From Betaproteobacteria bacterium (GTDB lineage Bacteria > Pseudomonadota > Gammaproteobacteria > Burkholderiales > SG8-39), in assembly GCA_009693235.1 (NCBI GenBank), contig SHXR01000011.1, forward strand, positions 1 through 64,000: a stretch of DNA of 64,000 nucleotides. The letters are read 5' to 3'. Every line of letters starts with the position of its first letter. Position 1 is the stretch's first letter. Shown piece by piece: positions 1-8,094 of the stretch. The notes under the pieces were generated by a model. It did not search any database, was not told the origin of the DNA, and worked only from the letters and a program-made list of their open reading frames with translations. Position numbers and translations under genes: made by a program.

Positions 1-135
1 CACCACGCTCTTGCATGATTTCTTCAATATGACGAAGGCTCAGCGGTAGGCCACGTACCAGCGAACACAGGTGAGCATGACTTCGAGCCGATAGTGAAGC
101 CGCTTGAGGACCTTGTGCAAGGCGTTGTAGATCAC
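1..135 (-). pseudogene. IS6-family transposase, N-terminal part, frameshifted
   Basis: From a GTG at 135 the minus strand encodes KRLHYRLEVMLTCVRWYVAY, then after a one-base slip PLSLRHIEEIMQERGV. Together these match the N-terminus of IS6-family DDE transposases, a helix-turn-helix region ahead of the catalytic core. The slip is at about 45-46, where a CC pair on the coding strand would read through if it were CCC. Only the first 45 or so residues lie in the window, so the catalytic DDE residues are not visible. The frameshift may be real or a base-calling deletion. Confidence 0.65.
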
Positions 136-193
136 TATTTTAGGGAAATAAAACATAGCCCACATTATCGGTTGTGCTTAATGCGACAGAACC
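1..193 (-). mobile_element. End of an IS6-family insertion sequence (runs off the left edge)
   Basis: Read on the minus strand, the sequence starts at about 193 with GGTTCTGTCGCA (182-193), which resembles the terminal inverted repeat of IS6-family elements. The transposase begins about 50 bases further in, as usual for IS6. The other end lies outside the window. The element abuts the multicopper oxidase gene exactly where that protein is cut short, so it most likely inserted there. Assignment rests on the terminus and the transposase N-terminus together; the 8-bp target duplication cannot be checked. Confidence 0.7.
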
Positions 194-706
194 CCCGGAT
201 GACCGTCTGAGTCCGAACCGACATGCGCACCGTGCAGATGGGTGACGAGCGGCACCGGCCCGAGATATGGACCGACCACTTTGCCGACGCCCAGCGGATC
301 GGCCCAATGCAGGGTCGAATCGATATCGAACAGATGGCGAAGCGGCTGCCCCCCTGCGATTGACCAGCTGGTTCGACCAAGTGACATCGACCGGCCGACC
401 GCGGCGCATGACGATCGTCGGGCCGGGGCTGGAACCGTTGTACGCCCATGCAGTCGAACGCAGCGCACGACCACCACTTTGCAGACTGAATGACTTTTTA
501 ATTTGCGTCACCGAAATGGTCACCGCACCACCGCGCGTCATGTTGAGCACGGGCGGCACGACAAGCGGATTGGTGAATTTTGTTTGTGTAAGCGGATCCA
601 GCATCGCGGTCTGGCCATAGGCTTTTCCGGACATCAATCCAGCGGGGAGCAGCACCGCACCGCCCGCATACAACCCGTTCTTGAGAAAATTTCTACGTGA
701 GATCAT
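194..706 (-). pseudogene. Multicopper oxidase (CotA/bilirubin-oxidase-like), interrupted by IS6
   Basis: The protein begins with a clear Tat signal (SRRNFLKNG followed by a hydrophobic stretch), so it would be exported folded. The cupredoxin domain follows, with PTIVMRRGRPVDVTWSNQLV. After a slip in a run of six C at 349-354 the protein continues in a second frame with HLFDIDSTLHWADP and VTHLHGAHVGSDSDGHPG. HLHG is the first copper-ligand motif of multicopper oxidases. Only about 175 residues of an expected 500-600 remain, because the IS6 terminus starts at 193. The start at 706 has a strong AGGAGG ribosome site. The homopolymer frameshift may be a sequencing error, but the IS interruption is independent of it. 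Confidence 0.75.
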
Positions 707-1050
707 TGCGTGATCCTCCTAGTCGGCAGTCGATTGGTTCGACGATTCGTGGTGTGCCGGATCAGCGCTCTGTTTGCACCACCATCGTCAACGTGCGTCG
801 ATACTAGAAGGGGGTATGTGAACGTTTCTTATACGCGACGGGCTATGCGGGTCAATAACTGTCAACCGTGTGGGCACAACACACAGCGTGTGCTTCGATC
901 CAATCGAATGCCGTACTAGTTCCGGGCTTGTAACGAAAGCGATGATCATTCGTTGCCGCCGATCGGCTTGCAGGGCGTCTGCCGATGCGAAGACCAAGAC
1001 GACGAATCACCCGTCGCCTGCGGCGAAGGCTCCCCCGCCTCGACTACAAT
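707..1050. other. Intergenic stretch with no recognised gene
   Basis: This is the divergent space between the multicopper oxidase (minus) and aroE (plus). I see no convincing coding frame or RNA gene here. The promoter of the multicopper oxidase must lie in its left part, but I could not pick a clear -35/-10 pair. The right end of the intergenic region, from 1051, is the dispersed repeat listed separately. Confidence 0.5.
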
Positions 1051-1148
1051 GCGTCATTCAGGAATCACTGAACTAGGGGCTCGCCCCCTAGTAACTCCCT
1101 GAATATTTGAGCACGCTGATTACGCGGGATAGCTTAATCAGCGTTTCC
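1051..1148 (+). repeat. Dispersed hairpin repeat, copy 1
   Basis: The element has two perfect stem-loops. ACTAGGGG (1072-1079) pairs with CCCCTAGT (1085-1092). ACGCTGATTA (1113-1122) pairs with TAATCAGCGT (1135-1144). Related copies are at 19911-20028 (same strand) and 8433-8484 (opposite strand, shorter). The shared core is the second hairpin followed by TTTCC. It lies directly upstream of aroE, so it may influence aroE transcription. Origin is unknown; a MITE-like or REP-like element, or a remnant of an insertion-sequence end, would fit. Confidence 0.7.
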
Positions 1149-1170
1149 ATGAATTTCATCTGCATCAACT

Positions 1171-2019
1171 ATGGCGAACACCGCAGCATTACGCGCCGCA
1201 TGCATCATCGGCTGGCCGGTCGGGCATTCGCGCTCGCCGCTCATGCACAACCACTGGATCGGCAAGTACGGCATCCACGGCATCTATCGTCGCGAGGCGG
1301 TTGCGCCCGAGGATTTCCCGCGGTTCATCGCGAGTCTTGCCGACCGCGGCTATGTCGGGGCCAATGTGACGCAACCACATAAGGAGATGGCGCTTCGCTT
1401 ATCGGCGCCGGATGCCGGCGCACGCGCGGTCGGTGTGGCCAACACCCTGTGGTATGAACATGGGCGCCTCCAATCCACCAACACCGATGTCGAGGGGTTC
1501 GTCGGTGCCCTCGATGCGTCGGCGCCCGGCTGGGATCGTACCGCCGAACAAGCACTGGTCATCGGCGCGGGCGGCGCGGCGCGGGCGGTGATCTTTGGCT
1601 TGCTGGCACGCGGCGTGCAACGGATGCACGTCGTCAATCGCACGATCGAGAAAGCGGAGACCCTACGGGCGGCATTTGGGCCCAAGGTGGTGCCGGCGGA
1701 ATGGTCGCGGCTACCCGACTTATTGAAAGCGGCTAACGTCATCACGAATGCCACTGAATTAGGCATGCATGGCCGCGCGGAATTGGCGATCGATCTTGGT
1801 CCTGCCCGCGACGATGCGCTCGTTGCAGATGTCGTCTATGTGCCCGTTAAGACCGCTTTGCTGGAACAGGCGACGCGTCGCGGACTTCGCACATCAGATG
1901 GCTTGGAGATGTTGCTCTATCAGGCTGGCCGCGGATTCGAGAAATGGTTTGGCGTGCGACCCACGGTGACGCCCGAACTGCGCGCCATCATGGAACAAGA
2001 CATCGGGGGGAAGAAGTGA
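1171..2019 (+). CDS. aroE: Shikimate dehydrogenase (NADP+), AroE
   Basis: Catalyses reduction of 3-dehydroshikimate to shikimate in the cytoplasmic aromatic amino acid pathway. The 282-residue protein has the usual family length. Visible motifs in order: GWPVGHSRSPLMHN (shikimate binding, with the conserved SRSP), NVTQPHK (with the catalytic lysine), NTDVEGF (catalytic aspartate), and VIGAGGAARA, the Rossmann glycine motif, followed by NRT, which fits NADP selectivity. It overlaps the next gene, aroQ, by four bases, so the two pathway enzymes are translationally coupled. Confidence 0.95.
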   Translation: MANTAALRAACIIGWPVGHSRSPLMHNHWIGKYGIHGIYRREAVAPEDFPRFIASLADRGYVGANVTQPHKEMALRLSAPDAGARAVGVANTLWYEHGRLQSTNTDVEGFVGALDASAPGWDRTAEQALVIGAGGAARAVIFGLLARGVQRMHVVNRTIEKAETLRAAFGPKVVPAEWSRLPDLLKAANVITNATELGMHGRAELAIDLGPARDDALVADVVYVPVKTALLEQATRRGLRTSDGLEMLLYQAGRGFEKWFGVRPTVTPELRAIMEQDIGGKK

Positions 2020-2495
2020 CCGACACAATCATGGTCCTCAACGGACCCAATTTGAACTTGCTGGGTGTTCGCCAGCCGCAGATCTACGGCTACGACACGC
2101 TAGATGACATCGGCAAACGCATGGCAACGCGTGCCAAGACGCATAAGCTTGTCATCGATCTTCGCCAATCCAATATCGAAGGCGAACTGGTCACCTGGAT
2201 CCAGGAGGCGCGCACCACCTGCGCAGGCATCATCATCAATCCGGCCGCCTACACGCACACATCGGTGGCGATTCTCGATGCGTTGTTGACCTGCGAATTT
2301 CCGGTGATCGAGTTGCATCTATCGAACCCGCATAAACGGGAGGAGTTCCGGCACCGTTCCTTCACCAGTCTGGTCGCGAAAGGCATCATTGCCGGGTTCG
2401 GCCCGCACGGCTACATCCTGGCCCTCGATGCTATGGCCGAAATGCTCAATGCGACTGCCGGACCGCCCGCCAAGAGAAAAGTACCAACGAAGTAG
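2016..2495 (+). CDS. aroQ: 3-Dehydroquinate dehydratase, type II, AroQ
   Basis: Dehydrates 3-dehydroquinate to 3-dehydroshikimate, the step just before AroE. The 159-residue protein matches type II enzymes: NGPNLNLLGVRQP near the N-terminus, INPAAYTHTS, IELHLSN with the catalytic histidine region, and EEFRHRSFTS. I chose the GTG at 2016, which overlaps the aroE stop as GTGA and has GGGGGGAAG just upstream; an ATG at 2031 is possible but would leave a very short lead to the first beta strand. The C-terminus ends in a short basic tail. Confidence 0.95.
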   Translation: MTDTIMVLNGPNLNLLGVRQPQIYGYDTLDDIGKRMATRAKTHKLVIDLRQSNIEGELVTWIQEARTTCAGIIINPAAYTHTSVAILDALLTCEFPVIELHLSNPHKREEFRHRSFTSLVAKGIIAGFGPHGYILALDAMAEMLNATAGPPAKRKVPTK

Positions 2496-2499
2496 CCCG

Positions 2500-3045
2500 T
2501 TACGAAAGCGGCCTGCCGCCGCCTGGCACCGGCGCATCAAAGGCATTGAGCATCATCGCGACCATCGTGTAGAAGCCCGCCGCGGTGATGAACTCAATCA
2601 ACAAGTCCTGTCCGAGCGCCGCTAGCGCACGGTCGTAAGTCGGTTGGCTGAGCGTCTTCGCTTCGGCCAATTCACGCACCGTTTCATACACGAGCCGCTC
2701 ATCGTCCTTCTCGAAAGTCGGCCGCTTCCCGGCGCGAATCGCTTCGATCACGGCATCCGACACGCCTTCCTTGCGCGCTGCCGATTCATGCGCAAACCAT
2801 TCGTACTGTGCCGACCAATGACGCGCGATCACGAGCACCATCAATTCAAACAGCCGCCGGTCCAATTTACCCGTGAGGCGCAGGGCGTTGCCGAATTGAT
2901 TGGCGCGGTCGGCGATCTCCGGCAACCGCAGCCAAATGGCAAACGGCCCGCGCACCACCCCGCCGCGCGCTCCACCTATTTCATCGTGAATACGTTTCTG
3001 TGCTGCTGACATTTCTGCTGGCTGCAAATCCTTTATCCGTGCCAT
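2500..3045 (-). CDS. Carboxymuconolactone decarboxylase / AhpD-fold protein
   Basis: The 181-residue protein has the all-helical AhpD-like fold signature, with ELMVLVIARHWSAQYEW in the region where peroxidase-type members carry CxxC. Here there is no cysteine pair, so a thiol peroxidase role is unlikely. It may be a gamma-carboxymuconolactone decarboxylase-like enzyme of unknown substrate. It sits four bases from aroQ in the convergent orientation. Its ribosome site is an uninterrupted run of eleven G (coding strand) ending four bases before the ATG. It is probably co-transcribed with the TauE/SafE and cupin genes upstream of it on the minus strand. Confidence 0.8.
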   Translation of the reverse strand: MARIKDLQPAEMSAAQKRIHDEIGGARGGVVRGPFAIWLRLPEIADRANQFGNALRLTGKLDRRLFELMVLVIARHWSAQYEWFAHESAARKEGVSDAVIEAIRAGKRPTFEKDDERLVYETVRELAEAKTLSQPTYDRALAALGQDLLIEFITAAGFYTMVAMMLNAFDAPVPGGGRPLS

Positions 3046-3049
3046 GTGT

Positions 3050-3060
3050 CCCCCCCCCCC
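3050..3060 (-). promoter_or_regulatory. Eleven-G tract serving as ribosome-binding region of the gene at 2500-3045
   Basis: Eleven consecutive C on the plus strand (G on the coding strand) lie four bases upstream of the ATG at 3045. The tract can act as a Shine-Dalgarno sequence. Its length could vary by slippage and change translation, as at phase-variable loci, but the true length may also be poorly determined in the assembly. Confidence 0.45.
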
Positions 3061-3062
3061 GC

Positions 3063-3562
3063 TTAGCGTGCGTTTTGTGCGCCGGTCACTGAACCCGCGC
3101 GTTTCGGTGTGCCATCGATCAGCACAAAGGCCACCCGTGCCGGGACTTTGCCGCGATTGGCCCAGGCGTGATTGGTGCCCAATTGCACCATGACATCGCC
3201 TGCGCGCATGGTCACGGTGGAATCATCGAGGTCCATGTCGATCTCGCCCGCGATGCAAATGACATAATCAATCGTGTCGGTGCGATGCACACCATGCACC
3301 GTGTTGCCCGGCTGAAATTCGATCACCGCAAAGCGGGTACCGCCGGCAGGCGGTGGCGTGCCAAGGATGCGCGTACCGGCGTCTTCATTCACCAGGAATG
3401 ATGCCGACGTTTGATCGGTGGTCCAGATCAGCGTGGAACGCGCCTGCTCACTCGCCGATTTGTGGTTGGTCGCCGGGCGTCCATCCAGACCACTGCCTTA
3501 CCTCCTGCATCGTGACGCGTGACGACGCGTCGCACATCGCCGAATTTGCCTTGTGCTGCCAT
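3063..3562 (-). CDS. Cupin-domain protein (one-base frameshift near 3479)
   Basis: A small single-domain cupin with unknown substrate. The main frame holds FAVIEFQPGNTVHGVHRTDT, IAGEIDMDLDD and LGTNHAWANRG, the two cupin motifs with likely metal-ligand histidines. The start at 3562 (ATG, with GGAGAG upstream) opens with MAAQGKFGDVRRVV. After VVWMD the frame slips by one base near 3479 and RPATNHKSASEQARSTLIW continues into the cupin domain. The whole protein would be about 166 residues. A missing C at that point restores one frame. If the slip is real, a shorter protein could start from a GTG at 3392. Confidence 0.7.
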
Positions 3563-3573
3563 GAATCTCTCCT

Positions 3574-4353
3574 CTACGTTTTATTGAGTTGCAAGACCGC
3601 AAATTGCACGAGCAATGCGGTCGCCATGAGCCATAAGAATCCGCGCAACCAGCGCATGTAGGTCGCAGGCTCAATTCGCACCCGTATGCGCGCGCCGGCC
3701 ATCAACGCTGCCGCGGAGGTGCCCACCCACGGAAGCAACGACACCCAAAAACTAAAGCCCATCCCTTCCACGCTCGACCAGCCGGTAATCTGCGCGGCCT
3801 TGCCACCGATGCCACAGAAATTCGCCACCTGCACCATCACGCGCGGCCCGACTTCCAACCCTTGAAACAAGATCAGCAGAATCGGCAGATTCATATTGGT
3901 ACTCGATTCCACCCAGCCGCCGATCAGCCCCGCAACGATGGTGGCCGGAACAGGATAGCGCTTCATCCAGCCAAGCCTTGATCCCCCCAATCGATTGATG
4001 TTGAGATACAAGAGCAGCACGAGCGCGAGCAACAACATGAACGGTGCGGGATCGACGGTCACAACGATGCGCGTGCCAACGAAGGCGCCACACATGATGG
4101 CAAGCGGCAGATACCAAAAACGCCCGATGCTCTCAGACCATCGCCCGCCGATGATGGCATTGGCAATCGACAGCACGAAGGTCGGCAGCAGAATGATCAC
4201 GATCGCCGCCTTGGCGTCCAGCACCAAATAAAGCAGCGGCATGGCGACCAGCGGATAACCAAAGCCCAGCGCACCGTGCACAAAACCGGATAGGACGGTG
4301 ACGAGCGCGATCCAGGCAACGGCCCACAATGACAACGAGGCAAAAATTTCCAT
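3574..4353 (-). CDS. TauE/SafE family membrane transporter
   Basis: The 259-residue protein is a multi-spanning inner-membrane carrier of the TauE/SafE family, whose members export sulfite, sulfoacetate or other small organic anions. Visible: repeated hydrophobic helices, FVHGALGFGYPLVAMPLL in the first half and GLIGGWVESSTNMNLP in the second, the two-fold GxxG-type repeats of the family. The next gene on the same strand (cupin) begins 12 bases downstream, so they share a transcript. A second family member is at 59748-60485. Confidence 0.8.
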   Translation of the reverse strand: MEIFASLSLWAVAWIALVTVLSGFVHGALGFGYPLVAMPLLYLVLDAKAAIVIILLPTFVLSIANAIIGGRWSESIGRFWYLPLAIMCGAFVGTRIVVTVDPAPFMLLLALVLLLYLNINRLGGSRLGWMKRYPVPATIVAGLIGGWVESSTNMNLPILLILFQGLEVGPRVMVQVANFCGIGGKAAQITGWSSVEGMGFSFWVSLLPWVGTSAAALMAGARIRVRIEPATYMRWLRGFLWLMATALLVQFAVLQLNKT

Positions 4354-4429
4354 GAGGCGCGGAGCATGCCATCAAGCCGGCGCGGGCGTATTGCCTCGGC
4401 AGTTCAGTTCGCGTTGCCGCTACCGCGCT

Positions 4430-4587
4430 TGCGCGCCCACGGCAAGAAGCTAGCGCATGAAGGCAAATGTTGGGACGTGGCCGAGAAGGAATTCAAACTT
4501 CCCGCCTACGAGAACTGGCCGGGCTACGCCGGTAATGTGCAGTTCATCGCGCGGCGCTATTGCGCGCTGTGGGGTCGAGGTACCTGA
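4430..4587 (+). pseudogene. C-terminal remnant of an MBL-fold hydrolase-like protein
   Basis: The frame ending at 4587 encodes GKKLAHEGKCWDVAEKEFKL and then PAYENWPGYAGNVQFIARRY. This resembles the C-terminal tail of a group of MBL-fold metallo-hydrolases found in Burkholderiales catabolic regions. No N-terminal metal-binding domain (HxHxDH) is present upstream, where the divergent TauE/SafE gene begins at 4353. I read it as the tail of a deleted gene. Homology is from memory of the tail pattern, so the family name is tentative. Confidence 0.4.
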
Positions 4588-4778
4588 CCCAGCGGCCGCG
4601 GCAAGACTGCTCGATGGCGCCCACATGCCATCGAGCGGCCCGCCGTTGCGACGCCTGCAATCCCATTCGCACTGACGTGCCCTGCACCGCCCGCGCTCTC
4701 GTCAATGTATAACCTCGCATAGACTATGGGCCGATCTGCATTCCAGCATCGACCATTCTCCAACTCGAGAGGAACATC

Positions 4779-5819
4779 ATGACGATCTACGTTGGCGTTG
4801 CGCGCAGGACCGGTGGTACTGTCTCAGGGGTGTTCCGCCAGAAAACCGGCGCTTCCACTTGGGAACTACTGGGCGGTGGACTGCCCACGGGCATCCATGC
4901 ACAGGCGATTACGGTCCATCCGACCAATCCGGATATCGTCTATGTCGGCGCGGGCGAAGGCCTTTATCGCAGCAGCGACGCCGGCAATCATTGGGAGCGC
5001 CTGAACACACCGGCCGATCTGCAAATCTGGTCGGTGCTAGTGCATCCAGGCAATCATCGCACCTTGTACGCGGGCACCTCGCCGGTTGGCGTGTTGCGGA
5101 GCGATGATTCCGGTTCAACCTGGCGCAAGCTTCCGAATGCCAGGCAGCCTGATCGCGTGAAGATGTCGTTTCCATGCCGCGTGATGCGATTGTCGATCGA
5201 TCCCGCGCATCCCGAGCATGTGTATGCGGCGCTCGAGGTCGGCGGTGCCATGCGCAGTCTCGATGGCGGTGAAACCTGGCAGGACTGCGCAGCCGAGTTG
5301 GTGAATCTCGCCGAGCGCAATCCGCATTTGCGCAGCCGCCTGCAAAGCGATACCGACAACGAAGGCATGCTCGATGCCCATGCGCTCTGCGTAAGCGCCG
5401 CCAAGCCCGATACGGTTTTTCTAGCGGTACGCATGGGCGTGTTCAAAAGCACCGATGCGGGCTCGACCTGGCAAGACGTGCGAGTTGGCCGGTTCTCACC
5501 GCTCACCTATGCACGCGATATCCGCGTCTCACCGCATGATCCCAAGACGCTGTTTGCCTGTCTGTCACCGGCCGCCGCCAGCCAGGATGGTTCGCTCTAT
5601 CGCAGCCGTGACTTCGGCGAAACCTGGCAACGGCTCGATCGCGGCGTCAAAGCACGCGCAACGATGATGGCGGTGGCGCAGGATCCGCGCGATGCCAAGT
5701 CGATTTCATGCGTATCGCGCTGCGGCCAGGTGTTCAGCACGTCCGATGACGGTGCAACATGGAACGAAACGCTGCTGCCCGAAGGTGTACACGACGTCTA
5801 CGCGATCGCTCGTGGTTGA
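4779..5819 (+). CDS. BNR/Asp-box beta-propeller protein (sialidase/VPS10-like fold)
   Basis: The 346-residue protein consists of repeated Asp-box motifs: SSDAGNHW, SDDSGSTW, SLDGGETW, STDAGSTW, SRDFGETW and TSDDGATW. This is a six-bladed propeller arrangement. The motif is structural and does not by itself indicate an enzyme; the catalytic arginine triad of sialidases was not identified. There is no signal peptide, so it is probably cytoplasmic. The ATG at 4779 has GAGAGGAAC upstream. Its function is unknown. It is flanked by a remnant on the left and glyoxalase II (convergent) on the right. Confidence 0.75.
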   Translation: MTIYVGVARRTGGTVSGVFRQKTGASTWELLGGGLPTGIHAQAITVHPTNPDIVYVGAGEGLYRSSDAGNHWERLNTPADLQIWSVLVHPGNHRTLYAGTSPVGVLRSDDSGSTWRKLPNARQPDRVKMSFPCRVMRLSIDPAHPEHVYAALEVGGAMRSLDGGETWQDCAAELVNLAERNPHLRSRLQSDTDNEGMLDAHALCVSAAKPDTVFLAVRMGVFKSTDAGSTWQDVRVGRFSPLTYARDIRVSPHDPKTLFACLSPAAASQDGSLYRSRDFGETWQRLDRGVKARATMMAVAQDPRDAKSISCVSRCGQVFSTSDDGATWNETLLPEGVHDVYAIARG

Positions 5820-5854
5820 ATCAGGGTGGGCGGATAAGCCATTCGCCTTCATCC

Positions 5855-6646
5855 TCACCACTTGTTGCGCAATTCGCGGAGTTTGACGAACACCGTTTTA
5901 GGATCTGGATGGCCCGGCAGATCCGGAAACGCTTCGCGCAGCTTGGCGATCACCGATGGGCTCGTCAGGCGAAAAAACGTGTTGATCTCGCGCTCGACTT
6001 GTAGGGTGGAAACATACGCGGTATTGGGGTCTTGACCGGCGAGCCTGGCAAGCATCGCCTTCGCCGCTGCGTTGTCCGGCTCGCGATTTAAGGTAAAGCG
6101 CAGATTGTTCTCGATGTAGTCGTGACCGGGATAGATCTCGGTATTCTCGGGCAGCTTATTGAGTTGGTCCGCGAAAGTCTTGTATAGCTCGTTCGGATGC
6201 CCACCGTTGTGGCAGTTCCCCGCTCCGGCATTGAACAGCGTATCGCCGCAAAAGAGTGCCGGCTTATCGGTATGGGACCGCAGGCAGATATGGCACATGG
6301 TGTGGCCGGGCGTATCGAGCGCCTCCAGCTCCACGGTCTTGCCGACCTTGATGACATCACCCGCCGAAAGGCCGCGCGCCATGTTTGGAATCGAGTCTTT
6401 GGCATTCTTGTGCGCGAGAATCTTGGCACCGGTTTTTTGCGCGAGCGCTTCATTGCCGCCGGTGTGATCGCGGTGTTCATGCGTGTTGAGGATCTGTGTG
6501 ATGGTCCAGCCTTCACGGACCGCCGTTTGCAGACACTTCTCATGATCGAGCGGATCGACCGCGAGCGCCTCACCGGTCTCGCTGCAAGCGATCAGATAAT
6601 TGAAATTGCGATATGAATTGGCCGTCCAGATCTGTTTGACGATCAT
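5855..6646 (-). CDS. gloB: Hydroxyacylglutathione hydrolase (glyoxalase II)
   Basis: Hydrolyses S-D-lactoylglutathione to D-lactate and glutathione in methylglyoxal detoxification. The 263-residue metallo-beta-lactamase-fold protein has THEHRDHTGG (binuclear metal site), TPGHT, FCGDTLF and YPGHDYIENNLRF, where the last two supply metal and glutathione contacts. Length and C-terminal helical part (REINTFFRL) match GloB rather than shorter MBL hydrolases. It lies upstream of nothing in the same operon; the HdrB-like gene ends 22 bases further right and reads in the same direction, so they may be co-transcribed. Confidence 0.9.
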   Translation of the reverse strand: MIVKQIWTANSYRNFNYLIACSETGEALAVDPLDHEKCLQTAVREGWTITQILNTHEHRDHTGGNEALAQKTGAKILAHKNAKDSIPNMARGLSAGDVIKVGKTVELEALDTPGHTMCHICLRSHTDKPALFCGDTLFNAGAGNCHNGGHPNELYKTFADQLNKLPENTEIYPGHDYIENNLRFTLNREPDNAAAKAMLARLAGQDPNTAYVSTLQVEREINTFFRLTSPSVIAKLREAFPDLPGHPDPKTVFVKLRELRNKW

Positions 6647-6667
6647 GCTGGGATCCTCTTTAGAAAC

Positions 6668-7510
6668 TTAACGGATGCGCGGTTTGCGCCGGATTTCAGG
6701 TAGCACTTGCTTATTAAAAAACTCGGCGCCGGCACGTTTAATACGCTCCGGTCCGATCATCGCCACCGCATCATTTTCGCAGGGCGCTATTTTCCAGGCA
6801 GTGTATTCATCCTTGAGCGCCATCCCCATAGCACGTGCTAACAGACTCACATAGTTCACGACACCAAACGGCTGCGTTGCGGCTAGGCCACACAGCAACC
6901 GCTGGCATGAATGGAAGATCGTCACGAGATCTTGCGCCCCTGCCCGCTTGGCCATCTCGACATGGCTATGCGTCACTTTCGCCATGACATCGGGCAGTGC
7001 CGCAAGAGCGGAGCACATGTGCGCAGGCGCCGCGTCCTCGACCTCGGCGATTTCCAGACCGGGGATAAGTCTGAGCAAATCAATCACCAAACCATTGACA
7101 TCCACTTCGCGAAATCCCATATGCGTATGCAGAGCCACCCGACGCGGGATCGGATGAATCAACTTTGCCGCCAGACGATCGCGATGCCGATGCAGCACCT
7201 CGGTGATATGCAAGACCTCGAATTGCGGCGTGGTGTATGCGCCGATGAAGCTGTCCATATGCCGGTGGCAGGACGGACACCAGGTCACGACATTCTTGCC
7301 GATCGCATTGAATTTCTCGACGGTGCGGACCGCCATCCCCTCGGCGGCGCGTACGTTCGCATCCTTGGTCGTGCCGCAGCAGTAGGCAGGACCACCCGCC
7401 GGCTGCACCTCGATGCCGACCGCCTCAAGCAACGCGATACTCGCGCGCACCACATCGCCATGTCGCACGACGTTGCAGCCGTACCAGAACGTGATCGACT
7501 CGGTCGTCAT
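6668..7510 (-). CDS. HdrB-like CCG-domain iron-sulfur protein
   Basis: The 280-residue protein has one good CCG motif: YGCN, AYCCGTTKD and WCPSCH, the pattern that binds a noncubane [4Fe-4S] cluster in heterodisulfide reductase subunit B and related proteins. The second copy is degenerate (MCSA, HSCQR), so only one cluster may form. I start it at ATG 7510, ten bases after the stop of the HdrC-like gene. With that gene it forms a B/C-type electron-transfer pair. No HdrA-type flavoprotein or dehydrogenase partner is adjacent, so its electron donor and acceptor are unknown. Confidence 0.7.
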   Translation of the reverse strand: MTTESITFWYGCNVVRHGDVVRASIALLEAVGIEVQPAGGPAYCCGTTKDANVRAAEGMAVRTVEKFNAIGKNVVTWCPSCHRHMDSFIGAYTTPQFEVLHITEVLHRHRDRLAAKLIHPIPRRVALHTHMGFREVDVNGLVIDLLRLIPGLEIAEVEDAAPAHMCSALAALPDVMAKVTHSHVEMAKRAGAQDLVTIFHSCQRLLCGLAATQPFGVVNYVSLLARAMGMALKDEYTAWKIAPCENDAVAMIGPERIKRAGAEFFNKQVLPEIRRKPRIR

Positions 7511-7520
7511 AAGTAGCCCA

Positions 7521-7976
7521 TCAGCGTTGCCATGCATCGATCTCCGCATCGGTAAAGTGCATGTTGGCAAACGCATGGACCTTCCTGAAGTAATGCGGAT
7601 CCTCAGGGAGTGCCATTTGCGCAGTATCGCCCAGCGATCCAAGCGCCTTGATGCGCGCGACCCGCAGCATCAGCATCGGATTCACGCCTTCCGGACAAGC
7701 GGGAATGCAGCGCGCCGAGCCGGTGCAAAGCGTCACCCATTCGAGCGACGCAGACGGTGCCGTCTCACCACGCAGCAGGCCGAGAATGCCAGCCACCACC
7801 GCAGCTGGAGAATGCTCGCCCAGCGTGGTCGAGTATGCCGGCATCGGACACGCCTCGAAGCACTTGCCGCATTGCGTGCAATCAGCCAGCGTCGTAGCGG
7901 TAATACGCTCGATTAAAGCGCGAAGATTGGGAGCCCGCGCGGTGGTAACGGTGGTTGGGGTGGATGGCTCGGCCAT
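7521..7976 (-). CDS. HdrC-like 4Fe-4S dicluster protein
   Basis: About 151 residues with two ferredoxin-type cysteine sets: CTQCGKCFEACP and CTGSARCIPACPEG. These would bind two [4Fe-4S] clusters as in subunit C of heterodisulfide reductase and the GlcF/GlpC families. The second set has CTGSARC in place of the usual CxxCxxC, a loss of one cysteine ligand. The start may be ATG 7976 or an in-frame GTG at 7997; neither has a good ribosome site. The HdrB-like gene follows immediately. Confidence 0.7.
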   Translation of the reverse strand: MAEPSTPTTVTTARAPNLRALIERITATTLADCTQCGKCFEACPMPAYSTTLGEHSPAAVVAGILGLLRGETAPSASLEWVTLCTGSARCIPACPEGVNPMLMLRVARIKALGSLGDTAQMALPEDPHYFRKVHAFANMHFTDAEIDAWQR

Positions 7977-8094
7977 AGCCAAGTGTAGCGCGATCACGAC
8001 GCCGGCGAAGACTCACCCGGTTGAGCGATAATCCGGCGTCGGCAACGACCCCATCCTGCTTACCTACGTATCACCTACCTCTTGGAGAATCAAC

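Noticed and set aside
1056-1150. Short frames reading the dispersed repeat (MSTLITRDSL-like)
   Set aside because: The same peptide appears at all copies because the repeat is translated by chance; it is palindromic, non-coding sequence.
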